DNA of 34,191 nt from Cyclobacteriaceae bacterium (GTDB lineage: Bacteria > Bacteroidota > Bacteroidia > Cytophagales > Cyclobacteriaceae), in contig JALSJD010000006.1 in NCBI GenBank assembly GCA_026989535.1, forward strand, positions 1 through 34,191, read 5' to 3'. The notes under the pieces are model-generated. The model was not told where the DNA came from, made no database searches, and was given only the letters and a program-made list of their open reading frames with translations. Shown here in pieces: positions 25,220 through 32,357 of the stretch; positions within the stretch are counted from its first letter, which is position 1, and every line of letters begins with the position of its first letter. The translations under genes were made by a program, and so were the position numbers.

Positions 25220-25549
25220 TTACGAATATGCTTGTTTAGCTTTAAAATCCCTTAGCAAGGCATCTACCACATTATAGAGTTGTGCTTTTTCCTGTTCAGG
25301 GAGTTGCGAAATATGTTCTAATCGTTTGAGAGCACCCGTATCGAGTTCGAGCTTAGTTTTACCTACAAGGTAATCAAGCGAAATCTCAAGTGCATCAGCA
25401 ATATTTATAACCACCTCAATAGAAGGCTTCACTTCGTCACGCTCGTAGCGTCCTAGCAAATCACCAGAAGTACTGGCAAGCTTTCCCAGTTCGTTTTGCG
25501 AAAGCTTTTTTCGTTTTCTAAGGGTCGTGATATGTTCACCTAAAGTCAT
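25220..25549 (-). CDS. XRE-family HTH regulator
   Basis: A 109-residue repressor-like protein from the ATG at 25549 (MTLGEHITTLRKRKK); an in-frame upstream ATG at 25591 would add 14 residues and is less likely. The Cro/C1 HTH spans about residues 5-58 (LSQNELGKLASTSGDLLGRYERDEVKPS). A short C-terminal helical part (LEHISQLPEQEKAQLYNVVDAL) may dimerise. It is divergent from the AAA+ gene, and the shared gap carries repeated GATATA boxes. It probably controls the whole recombinase module, as phage-type repressors do. Confidence 0.85.
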   Translation of the reverse strand: MTLGEHITTLRKRKKLSQNELGKLASTSGDLLGRYERDEVKPSIEVVINIADALEISLDYLVGKTKLELDTGALKRLEHISQLPEQEKAQLYNVVDALLRDFKAKQAYS

Positions 25550-25562
25550 ATATAAGTAGTTA

Positions 25563-25676
25563 AAACGATATAAATAATACGCTTTGAACAAATGTAGCTG
25601 ATATAAAAGTCTTAATCAAACGATATATACCTTGCTATGTTCTGTAACATATACTAGTTTAGTGATATATATATCA
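25563..25676. promoter_or_regulatory. Operator cluster between XRE and ATPase genes
   Basis: AAACGATATA occurs exactly twice (25563-25572, 25618-25627), with a further TGATATA (25599-25605) and a perfect TGATATA-TATATCA dyad (25663-25676) 13 bases before the ATPase start. A second dyad, ATGTT-CTGT-AACAT, lies at 25637-25650. Repeated half-sites of one sequence in a divergent gap are the expected layout for an XRE repressor. Confidence 0.55.
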
Positions 25677-25689
25677 GAAAATAATTTTT

Positions 25690-27258
25690 ATGAAAGATAT
25701 AAAAAGAGTGTTTGACACAAGCAACGGAGATCATATTATCTACCAACACCCACCAATGTACATAGCCGTGCTAGGAGGCATAAGATTAGAAGGCTTGGAC
25801 AGAATGCGGGTAACGCTTAAAATCCAAGTAGAACACTTAGCATTAAGACATAATTTAGACTTATATAATGATAACCAAACTGAGAAGCTGATTAGGAAGA
25901 TTGCCGAGCGGTTAGAAATCGGTACCAGTGTAGCAGCCGCAGCCTTAACCGATTTAACGGATGAACTAGAAAAATACAGGTTGGAAGAATTGGAGCGGAT
26001 AGCATCCGCAAGCAACCAAAACCAACGAAAACTGCTTACCCCAGATGAAATAAAAGCAGCTCAACAATACTTATCAGCACCCAACTTAATGGCACGCACC
26101 AAAGAAGATATAGGCAAAGCAGGCGTAATAGGTGAGGAAGATAACAGGCTCCTGATGTACTTAATCTTTACGAGCAGAAAAAGAGATAATCCTTTACATA
26201 TTATCAGCTTGGGCAGTAGTGGCATAGGTAAAACTCACTTGCAAGAAAAGGTAAGTGCCTTAATACCCGAAGAAGATAAAATGGAAATAACCACATTAAG
26301 CGGCAATGCCTTTTACTACTTCGGTCAGCAAGAGCTTAGAAATAGACTGATATTGATTGAAGATTTAGACGGAACCGATGAAGTGCTGTACCCCTTACGA
26401 GAAATCAAAAGCAAGAAGAGAATTACTAAAACGGTGGTAATCAAAAACACCAAAGGCGAAACCAGAACGGTGAGTTTAGTAGTGGAAGGGCCAGTTTGCG
26501 TGAGTGGTTGTACCACCAAAGAAAGCCTGTATGAAGATAATGCGAACCGAAGTTTTTTGATTTACATAGATGAAAGTAAGGCACAAGACAGTAATATAAT
26601 GGCCTATCAAAGAAAGTTAAGTGCAGGCAAAATAGACTTAGCGGCAGAACACGAAATACAGGAGCAGTTTAAGAATATGCAACGGGCACTCGTGCCAATT
26701 ACTATACGAAACCCTTTTGCAGAAAGCTTACTAATCCCCGAAGAAGTGTTTAAGCCAAGAAGAAGCAATGCTCATTATCTAGCCTTTATAGAAGCAGTAA
26801 CCTTTTACCATCAACATCAACGAGAGAAGCAACACGATAAAGAAACAGGAGAAGAATACATTGAAACGAGTATTGAGGATATAGAAGAAGCTAATAAATT
26901 GATGAAAGAAATCCTACTCAGGAAATCAGATGACTTAAATGGAGCTACTCGGAACTACTTTGAGCAATTAAAAGACTGGTTGAAACTCGAAGACAAAAAT
27001 AGTTTTACCAATGTAAGTGCCAGACAAGCCTTGAAAGTAAAAGCCAGTAACCAAAAGCGGTATATGATTGCTTTGCAGGAATGGGGCTTAGTACAAAAAG
27101 TGAAAGGAGATAAAAAGAATGGCTTTGGCTATGAAGTGAGTACGTATGAAGACCAAGCCCAACGGAACAGGCGAATAGAAGCTGTAATGGATGAAATTGT
27201 ACAAAAACTAAGTGTAAGTAGTTCAAGAAGCCCAAAAGAAGTTCAAGCCGTAAAATGA
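25690..27258 (+). CDS. AAA+ ATPase of a mobile element, helicase-like
   Basis: A 522-residue protein. The N-terminal 130 residues are of unknown type. The ATPase core has Walker A GSSGIGKTHL (about 177-186), Walker B LILIEDLDG (about 219-227) and a later SGCTTKESLYEDNANRSF stretch with a plausible sensor and Arg finger. This order is like MCM/helicase-loader type AAA+ proteins on plasmids and integrative elements. The C-terminal part (GATRNYFEQLKDWL to LVQKVKGDK) resembles a winged helix. It is first in a row with two tyrosine recombinases 98 bases downstream. It may help replicate or excise the element; its exact role is unknown. Confidence 0.75.
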   Translation: MKDIKRVFDTSNGDHIIYQHPPMYIAVLGGIRLEGLDRMRVTLKIQVEHLALRHNLDLYNDNQTEKLIRKIAERLEIGTSVAAAALTDLTDELEKYRLEELERIASASNQNQRKLLTPDEIKAAQQYLSAPNLMARTKEDIGKAGVIGEEDNRLLMYLIFTSRKRDNPLHIISLGSSGIGKTHLQEKVSALIPEEDKMEITTLSGNAFYYFGQQELRNRLILIEDLDGTDEVLYPLREIKSKKRITKTVVIKNTKGETRTVSLVVEGPVCVSGCTTKESLYEDNANRSFLIYIDESKAQDSNIMAYQRKLSAGKIDLAAEHEIQEQFKNMQRALVPITIRNPFAESLLIPEEVFKPRRSNAHYLAFIEAVTFYHQHQREKQHDKETGEEYIETSIEDIEEANKLMKEILLRKSDDLNGATRNYFEQLKDWLKLEDKNSFTNVSARQALKVKASNQKRYMIALQEWGLVQKVKGDKKNGFGYEVSTYEDQAQRNRRIEAVMDEIVQKLSVSSSRSPKEVQAVK

Positions 27259-27356
27259 ACTACATAACTACGAACCCAGATAGTAGCAGCAGAAAATAGA
27301 AGTAGTTCAGTCAAAACCGAAAACATCAACCGACCCAATAATCGGGAGTAATAAAA

Positions 27357-28415
27357 ATGAAAAACTTAAACCTTGAAAACGCCTCTTACCGCTACCTAGA
27401 GCAAAGTTTTAAAGAATGGCTAGACGTACAAGGCTATGCAGCCAGCACGGTGTATAACTTACCCTTGCACGTTCGTGAGTTGCTGTTTTACTTAACCAAT
27501 GAAGGAGTACACCACATCAAGCAATTAAAAACCACCCATATTGAAAGCCATTACCAACAATTAAAGCAGCGCACTAATATCAGGCGAGGTGGTGGGTTAA
27601 GCAATGCACACTTGAATAAACATATCCAGGCATTACGCAGATTTACTGAATACCTCAGAAAAGTAGGCAGGTTAGACATCCCAGAGATACGCATCGAAAA
27701 TGAAGAAACTCAGCCAAGAATAATCTACCTAACCACCGAAGAAATTAATCTGCTATTTAAAACCACCTATCAAGAGCCTGAAAAGAGACTCAATACCAAT
27801 CAAACGATTATAGAAGCCTTGCAAGCAAGAGACAGAGCTATGCTAGCCGTGTTTTATGGATGTGGCTTAAGAAGAAATGAAGGAGTTAGTTTAGATGTAG
27901 GAGACATTAATTTTGATAAGGCATTACTCCACGTGAGAAAAGGCAAGAACTATAAAGAACGATTTGTTCCGATTAGTAAAACCAATTTGAAATACTTGCA
28001 AGAGTATGTATATGACCATCGCCCTGAAATCTTACTCGGAAGTAAAACCACGGCACTATTTACAGGCTATCAGCAGTACAAAAGGTTGCAAGGTCAAAGT
28101 TTAAACCTGCGGTTAAAATACCTGCAATATCAAAGTGGTGATATTGATCTGAATGAAAAAGAAATAGGCCTACACACGCTTAGGCATAGCATAGCTACCC
28201 ACTTGCTGCAAGCAGGTATGAAGCTGGAAAGTATCAGCCGTTTTTTAGGCCATAGCAGCTTAGACAGCACACAGGTATATGTTCATCTATCTGGAATCCC
28301 ACAAGAAAAAGAGAATCTTGATTACCGAAGCCTTGGCGTAGGAAATCAACCCTTTAACAATCTTAAACACTATGAATCAGGTAAACTCCATGAAGATGAA
28401 AGAGGAATTTATTAG
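27357..28415 (+). CDS. Tyrosine recombinase A (catalytically complete)
   Basis: A 352-residue XerC/D-like integrase. The N-terminal SAM-like core-binding domain covers about residues 5-105 (YLEQSFKEWLDVQGYAAST). The catalytic set is intact: Arg172 in YGCGLRRNEG, Lys in the HVRKGKNYKERFV beta-hairpin, His273 and Arg276 in HTLRHS, His299 in LGHSSLDS and the nucleophile Tyr308 in TQVYVH. A good Shine-Dalgarno-like GGGAG precedes the start. Its last 44 bases overlap the start of the second recombinase, so the two are made together. Confidence 0.9.
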   Translation: MKNLNLENASYRYLEQSFKEWLDVQGYAASTVYNLPLHVRELLFYLTNEGVHHIKQLKTTHIESHYQQLKQRTNIRRGGGLSNAHLNKHIQALRRFTEYLRKVGRLDIPEIRIENEETQPRIIYLTTEEINLLFKTTYQEPEKRLNTNQTIIEALQARDRAMLAVFYGCGLRRNEGVSLDVGDINFDKALLHVRKGKNYKERFVPISKTNLKYLQEYVYDHRPEILLGSKTTALFTGYQQYKRLQGQSLNLRLKYLQYQSGDIDLNEKEIGLHTLRHSIATHLLQAGMKLESISRFLGHSSLDSTQVYVHLSGIPQEKENLDYRSLGVGNQPFNNLKHYESGKLHEDERGIY

Positions 28416-29295
28416 CTACCTAAAATCAAAAGGGTTTACAAGCAAAAGCATCCATAGCCGAATGAATGTGTTTAATCAGTATATAAAATGGCTTGTAAAA
28501 GAGAATTTAGAAGCAGAACAAATAAGCTATAATGATTTACTGCTGTTTATGAAGCATAGCCAACAAAAGGGGATTAGCCAACGCACGATTAAACATTATA
28601 TGATTGTGGTGCGGCACTTCTATGATTACTTATTGAGAGAAGAACGCATCAGTACAAACCCTGCAACCGATATAGAAGTAAAAGGAGCGAAGCGGAAAGT
28701 GCTTTATCAAATCTTGGAAACCCACGAGCTGCACGAGCTTTATAATAAATACCCTGTTGAAACTATCCAACAGAAGAGAGACAAAGTACTGTTAGGATTA
28801 CTGGTATATCAAGGCATTAGAACCGAAGAACTGGGCAAACTTGAAACCAATGACATTAAGCTGAAAGAAGGTAAAATAGACGTGCTAGGAGGCGTAAGAA
28901 GAAATGGACGAATGATGCAACTGGAAGCGCACCAAGTATTAGAAATGTATGATTACATTTTACAGGTACGCCCAGAGCTTGAACAGATGAAACCCAAACG
29001 GAAATATCAAACGCAAACTAAATCAAACCTGTTATTTATAGGAGAAGGAGGGTATAGGTACAGCATTAACAATATTGTAACCCGAACCATGGTAAGGGCA
29101 AGAAAGATTAATCCAACCGTATTAAATGCCAAACAGATTAGAGCAAGTGTAATAACCAAATGGTTGAAATCTTACAACTTAAGAGAAGTACAATACTTGG
29201 CTGGCCATCGGTATATCAGCAGTACCGAAAGCTTTTTACAAAATGATATGGAAGGGTTGAAAGAAGAAGTTCAGCAGTTCCATCCTTTGGGCTAA
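28372..29295 (+). CDS. Tyrosine recombinase B, lacking the catalytic tyrosine
   Basis: A 307-residue tyrosine recombinase fold protein. The N-terminal core-binding domain is clear (FISYLKSKGFTSKSIHSRMN). Arg150 (YQGIRTEELG), Arg257 in KQIRAS (Lys254 at the usual His position) and His279 in LAGHRYISST are present. Counting nine residues after His279, where recombinase A has Tyr308, this protein has Phe288 (TESFLQND). Close relatives in this phylum normally read STExY. The nucleophile is thus missing and strand cleavage by this subunit should fail. It may act as an architectural partner of recombinase A or be a decayed copy. A second start (MKMKEEF) a few codons later is possible. Confidence 0.87.
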   Translation: MNQVNSMKMKEEFISYLKSKGFTSKSIHSRMNVFNQYIKWLVKENLEAEQISYNDLLLFMKHSQQKGISQRTIKHYMIVVRHFYDYLLREERISTNPATDIEVKGAKRKVLYQILETHELHELYNKYPVETIQQKRDKVLLGLLVYQGIRTEELGKLETNDIKLKEGKIDVLGGVRRNGRMMQLEAHQVLEMYDYILQVRPELEQMKPKRKYQTQTKSNLLFIGEGGYRYSINNIVTRTMVRARKINPTVLNAKQIRASVITKWLKSYNLREVQYLAGHRYISSTESFLQNDMEGLKEEVQQFHPLG

Positions 29296-29364
29296 CGAAG
29301 CTTTAGCGAAGTAGCACCACTAGGTTAAGAAGATAAAAATGAAATCCATTAAACTGAAATAATT

Positions 29365-29646
29365 ATGAAAACGTTATCTTTACTAAAAGTAGTGAGAATG
29401 AATAGTATCGCAGAAATAAAATCCACATTACATTATTACATCGCAGAGACAGATGATGTAAAAGTGTTGTCCAAACTCCAAAAATATGTAAAAGGGCTGT
29501 TAGATAAAGAAGATAAGGTTATTGCCTATACATCATCAGGCAAGCCATTAACCCAATTAGCCTACAAAAAGGATATTGATGCAGCCATAGCCGAAGCTGA
29601 TAGAGGAGAAGTAATATCACAAGCGGATATGGAAAAAGGGCTGTGA
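29365..29646 (+). CDS. Antitoxin of a RelE/ParE-type pair
   Basis: A 93-residue small protein, or 82 residues from the second ATG at 29398 (MNSIAEIKSTLH), which may be the real start. It is helical and acidic, with a C-terminal AIAEADRGEVISQADMEKGL typical of antitoxins paired with RelE/ParE toxins. Its stop overlaps the toxin start by four bases. It should bind and neutralise the downstream protein. Confidence 0.7.
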   Translation: MKTLSLLKVVRMNSIAEIKSTLHYYIAETDDVKVLSKLQKYVKGLLDKEDKVIAYTSSGKPLTQLAYKKDIDAAIAEADRGEVISQADMEKGL

Positions 29647-29942
29647 GTAGAAAAGTAGAATGGACAAAAAGGGCAAGCGCTTCCCTTGATTACTATTGTG
29701 GTCACATAGCAGAAGAATCTCCTTCAAGTGCAAAGAAAGTAAGAAGAGAGATTGTACTAACAGCAAAAACGCTATCAAAAAATGCCACACTGTATCAATT
29801 AGATGAATATTATCCTGATAATGAAGGAGATATTAGAAGATTTTTTCGTTGGGATTATCGGGTAGTATATCAAGTACGAGAAGAAAAAGTAGTTATCCTT
29901 AATGTATATCATACAAGTAGGCATCCTGATAAAATAAAATAA
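29643..29942 (+). CDS. RelE/ParE superfamily toxin
   Basis: A 99-residue toxin starting with GTG inside the antitoxin's stop region. It has the RelE/ParE fold pattern: VEWTKRASASLDYYCGHI at the N-terminus, the RRFFRWDYRVVYQVREEKVVILNVYHTSRHP beta-sheet core (cited in parts: YRVVYQV and VYHTSRHP) and a basic face. Whether it cuts mRNA on ribosomes (RelE) or blocks gyrase (ParE) cannot be told. As the last gene of the recombinase module it would stabilise the element by addiction. Confidence 0.82.
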   Translation: MSRKVEWTKRASASLDYYCGHIAEESPSSAKKVRREIVLTAKTLSKNATLYQLDEYYPDNEGDIRRFFRWDYRVVYQVREEKVVILNVYHTSRHPDKIK

Positions 29943-29972
29943 TCATACTGTACGAATCCAACAAAAGAGATG

Positions 29973-30002
29973 TTTTTACCGCCCATCGAGGGACGGTAAA
30001 AA
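29973..30002 (+). terminator. Hairpin terminator after the toxin-antitoxin pair
   Basis: TTTTTACCG (29973-29981) and CGGTAAAAA (29994-30002) form a perfect 9-bp stem, extended inward by CCC/GGG with one bulge. It lies 30 bases after the toxin stop. It is AT-tailed on both strands, so it may stop transcription from either side; it could also mark the element end. Confidence 0.55.
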
Positions 30003-30099
30003 GCACTTAGGAAAAGCGGAGTGCCACCTTCAATCGTCAGCAAATAAAACCGCCAAGCCAAAGCAGCACATTTTTATTTTTCAATTGAAAGAAAATAGA

Positions 30100-30560
30100 C
30101 ATAAAAATAAGCTGCTTTGCCCTTCGGGTTGCTCCGTTGCACTCCGCAAGCTTGTCACTTTTATTGCGTTCCTCTATCAGTTGTCACGGCAGTTCTCGGT
30201 ATTTTTAGCAGCCTTGAGAAAAGCAAGGCAACAAAAAATCCCTTCTCTGCCAGTATTTTTGCTCACCTGCGGGTCGCTGCGGGCTGCGGGTAAGTTGATT
30301 ATTGCCTCCGGCAGGTAGGCTTCCCTTGTGTAAGAACATAGCTGCAAGCGGTCTGCTCGTTCCTCACAAACACAAAGCTTACACCACCCTTGCTCCATTC
30401 GCAGGTGGCTCGCAAACCTACGTTCGTGCCTCTCTTCGGTTGGCTTGGCCGTTCGTTCGCAATCCGTTCGTACCTCACTCATTGCAAGCTCTGTCCAGCC
30501 TTTTAGCTCAAGGCTGTTTTTCCTTTACTTGTGCTTCTCAAATCCCACGCTAAACAGCGG
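30100..30560. other. GC-rich structured non-coding stretch, candidate ncRNA or element end
   Basis: About 460 bases of clearly higher GC than the surroundings. It has three CTGCGGG copies (30267-30273, 30277-30283, 30284-30290), CCTTCGGG and CCGGCAGG type hairpin pieces and a strong terminator at its right end. Reading frames on both strands give low-complexity Ser/Leu/Cys-rich peptides with no recognisable domain, so I regard it as non-coding. Similar GC-rich blocks occur near transfer or end regions of Bacteroidota mobile elements, from memory only. Confidence 0.45.
30496..30521 (+). terminator. Rho-independent terminator
   Basis: CAGCCTT (30496-30502) pairs perfectly with AAGGCTG (30510-30516), with a 7-base loop and a TTTTT tail. 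It lies at the right edge of the GC-rich stretch on the plus strand, suggesting that this stretch is transcribed rightward. Confidence 0.6.
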
Positions 30561-30585
30561 CTCATTTTGCTTCGCACAAATTAAA

Positions 30586-30617
30586 AAAAGCCATCAAGAA
30601 ATGATTGGCTTTCCTTT
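30586..30617. terminator. Possible bidirectional terminator
   Basis: AAAGCCATCA and TGATTGGCTTT form a stem with one bulge and a 5-base loop, flanked by an A run on the left and TCCTTTT on the right. Confidence 0.45.
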
Positions 30618-30738
30618 TGGATTAATTATTTACAGTTGAATACTCATACTAAAGAAAATGAGTGTTCATACCGCACTAGAGAAAAGGCAGTGCACAGAAA
30701 TAAGGTAGAATCCTAGTTTGGTGCATCCCGATTAAAAT

Positions 30739-30789
30739 TAAATGGGCAATTACCTAATCAGTAAATTAAGCACATACCAAGCCCATTTA
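30739..30789. repeat. 9-bp inverted repeat
   Basis: TAAATGGGC (30739-30747) and GCCCATTTA (30781-30789) are perfect inverted copies with 33 bases between them, in otherwise non-coding sequence. The function is unknown; a recombination or regulator site is possible. Confidence 0.35.
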
Positions 30790-30821
30790 TTTTTAACCGA
30801 GATGGTTTATTACTTACTTGA

Positions 30822-30995
30822 CGGTCAGTTTTTGAGGTGGAATGCTGCCAAAACGATGGCGTTAAAACTATTGGTTGGAATAGTTTTAATCCAAGCGAAG
30901 GCCTAGAGGGTTTTTGGGAGCGAATGGAACGAGGGGCTATTTTACATAATATGCTTATAGAACAGCTTGGGTATCAACAAGGGTTTTGCGGCTGA
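30822..30995 (+). pseudogene. Decayed reading frame of unknown origin
   Basis: A 57-codon open stretch without a start codon that reads protein-like (FEVECCQNDGVKTIGWNSF, then EGLEGFWERMERGAILHNML). A TGA directly precedes it, and a few similar-looking codons continue upstream. It is probably a fragment of a lost gene, perhaps an old toxin or immunity gene of the Rhs locus. I cannot name the family. Confidence 0.35.
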
Positions 30996-31025
30996 TTATA
31001 TAAGAGCATGTTATGTTAATATAGC

Positions 31026-31036
31026 TTAGGAGGCTA
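31026..31036. repeat. Possible IS terminal repeat, right copy
   Basis: TTAGGAGGCTA is the exact reverse complement of 21757-21767. If both are ends of one old IS3-type or composite unit, everything from the truncated Rhs gene to here lies between them. Confidence 0.35.
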
Positions 31037-31082
31037 GAAAGGATGTCCTCTGATTATTGATCGGTAAGCAATAAATTTATAG

Positions 31083-31117
31083 CGGTTCTCGCGCTTAACA
31101 TTTAAACGTGAGAACCG
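31083..31117. repeat. Inverted repeat before the small peptide frame
   Basis: CGGTTCTC (31083-31090) and GAGAACCG (31110-31117) are perfect 8-bp arms with a 19-base AT-rich loop, ending one base before an ATG. It could be an operator, a translation-blocking hairpin or an attenuator. Confidence 0.5.
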
Positions 31118-31225
31118 ATGAAAGTAAAACAGAAAGTAAAGGAAATAATAAAGCTATTAATCCAACTAGCAAGGCTTGCAAAATATCTAATAGAATTAGT
31201 AAAACAGGCGATGGATATGTTTTAA
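31118..31225 (+). CDS. Possible 35-residue cationic amphipathic peptide
   Basis: The frame opens MKVKQKVKEIIKLLIQLAR and continues LAKYLIELVKQAMDMF. It is a near-ideal amphipathic helix, rich in Lys, Ile and Leu, and has no Cys or Pro. It lies 25 bases before the second Rhs tip and directly behind an 8-bp inverted repeat whose hairpin could hide its start. No clear Shine-Dalgarno sequence is visible. It may be a membrane-active peptide, a leader that controls tip translation, or a chance frame. Confidence 0.4.
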   Translation: MKVKQKVKEIIKLLIQLARLAKYLIELVKQAMDMF

Positions 31226-31249
31226 AAAATAGCTATCTTGACGCTCTGA

Positions 31250-32176
31250 ATGGGCTGTAGAAAGTTAACATATTATGAAGACCAAGAGGCAGGGGTAATA
31301 AAACCGCTTCTGTTAAAAAATACAGACACCCTAAGCAAAAAAGAGGTGTCCGAAAAAAAACGCTACGATTATTATCCGTTTGGTGGAACGTTTAACTCCT
31401 TTAGAAGAGAAGACAAACTGGCTAATAAGTTTAAATTTCAGGGGCAGGAACATGATGAATTAACAGGGTGGGATCAATTCAAATGGAGAAATCACCAGCC
31501 AGATATAGGTCGCTTTTTCAACATCGATCCTTTGGCGGAAAGCTATGTATATAATAGTCCTTATGCGTTTGCTGAAAACAAATTAGGAATGGGGATTGAA
31601 CTAGAAGGATTAGAATTAGCAGAGGCATTCACATCTTTTGTTATTACTATGAAAGCAAATTCTGTTGGAAACAATCAAAAAATTTCCAATGTTATTATGG
31701 ACAATAACAAATCAAACCCCCATATACCAAAGAGTTCGAGTGCTGCTATGAGGTTATCGGATGCTGGCTCTGTAAGTGATAATGTATCTAAGAATATTAA
31801 CGAAGTGCAAAAGGTTGCTTTGACAGGCGCAAAGGTCGTTGGGACAGTCTTAGAATTTACACCAGCAGCTCCAATTGGAATAGCGATTAATGTAGTAGCT
31901 GAAGGGCTTGATCAAAAAAGACAGGTTGCATTTGAAGGCAAAGATGCTAATGCAGCTAAAATGGACGGAGCAATAGATGCAACAATTTCACTTGTGGCTG
32001 GTGGGCTGGGGAAGAAAGCTAGAACAGCAACGGCAAAAGCTGATCCTGTAAAAGCAAAAGAAGGTGCGTATAAGGTTTTTAACAATACGATAGATGCAGT
32101 TACAAAAATGTTTGAGACAGCAGGTAAAGAGGTAAAACAAAAAGTTGATGAGAACAAGGTGCAAGATGAACAATAA
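31250..32176 (+). CDS. Orphan Rhs tip cassette with a second, hydrophobic toxin end
   Basis: A 308-residue protein with only the last part of an Rhs core. It begins MGCRKLTYYED, the usual opening of stand-alone tip cassettes in Bacteroidota, then RYDYYPFGGTFNSF and GRFFNIDPLAESY (about 86-98). The block coding for SYVYNSPYAFAENKLGMG and the following five residues is identical in protein to the first Rhs gene. The tip after residue 120 differs completely: it is Ala/Gly-rich with hydrophobic helices (LTGAKVVGTVLEFTP, IGIAINVVAEGL, ATISLVAGGLG) and a Lys-rich coiled tail, suggesting a membrane-acting toxin. The stop overlaps the next small gene (TAATG). It could serve as a spare tip for recombination into a full Rhs gene. 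Confidence 0.75.
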   Translation: MGCRKLTYYEDQEAGVIKPLLLKNTDTLSKKEVSEKKRYDYYPFGGTFNSFRREDKLANKFKFQGQEHDELTGWDQFKWRNHQPDIGRFFNIDPLAESYVYNSPYAFAENKLGMGIELEGLELAEAFTSFVITMKANSVGNNQKISNVIMDNNKSNPHIPKSSSAAMRLSDAGSVSDNVSKNINEVQKVALTGAKVVGTVLEFTPAAPIGIAINVVAEGLDQKRQVAFEGKDANAAKMDGAIDATISLVAGGLGKKARTATAKADPVKAKEGAYKVFNNTIDAVTKMFETAGKEVKQKVDENKVQDEQ

Positions 32177-32349
32177 TGGATCAAGTTATTGAATTAATTA
32201 TAGGTCTAATTATGATTATTGCTGGTAGTATTCCATTGTTAGATAGATCGGATCGAAATCAGAAAGGGTTATCAAATGCAATGTACAAAGGAAGTGGAAT
32301 TGCACTAATTATCTATGGTATAATTCATTTTTTCACGACAATATTTTAA
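32176..32349 (+). CDS. 57-residue two-helix membrane protein, candidate immunity protein
   Basis: The ATG is embedded in the stop of the tip gene (TAATG), so it is translationally coupled. The protein has two membrane helices (about residues 3-20, IELIIGLIMIIAGSIPLL, and about 38-55, SGIALIIYGIIHFFTTIF) joined by a polar loop (DRSDRNQKGLSN). A tiny polytopic protein coupled to a toxin end is the standard picture for immunity against a pore-forming or membrane-acting toxin, and it agrees with the hydrophobic tip. There is no family match I can name. Confidence 0.65.
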   Translation: MDQVIELIIGLIMIIAGSIPLLDRSDRNQKGLSNAMYKGSGIALIIYGIIHFFTTIF

Positions 32350-32357
32350 GTAATATT

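Larger units (their letters stand above)
25220..29942. mobile_element. Putative mobile unit: XRE, AAA+ ATPase, paired tyrosine recombinases, toxin-antitoxin
   Basis: Five to six short-spaced genes have element-like functions: a divergent repressor, an ATPase, two overlapping recombinases and an addiction pair at the end. The block lies inside an Rhs toxin locus. Exact ends are not visible; I found no convincing direct repeats flanking it. Tn554-type and RIT-type elements also carry several tyrosine recombinases but have different partner genes. Confidence 0.5.

Noticed and set aside
25690-27258. ATPase considered as part of a known defence system (for example a BREX or Lamassu-type ATPase)
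   Set aside because: It lacks the partner genes of such systems and is linked to recombinases and an XRE repressor, which fits a mobile element better.
30085-30639. Several overlapping reading frames of 64-101 codons on both strands in the GC-rich stretch
   Set aside because: They mirror each other on opposite strands, are low-complexity, have no domain pattern or ribosome site, and the stretch is better explained as structured non-coding DNA.
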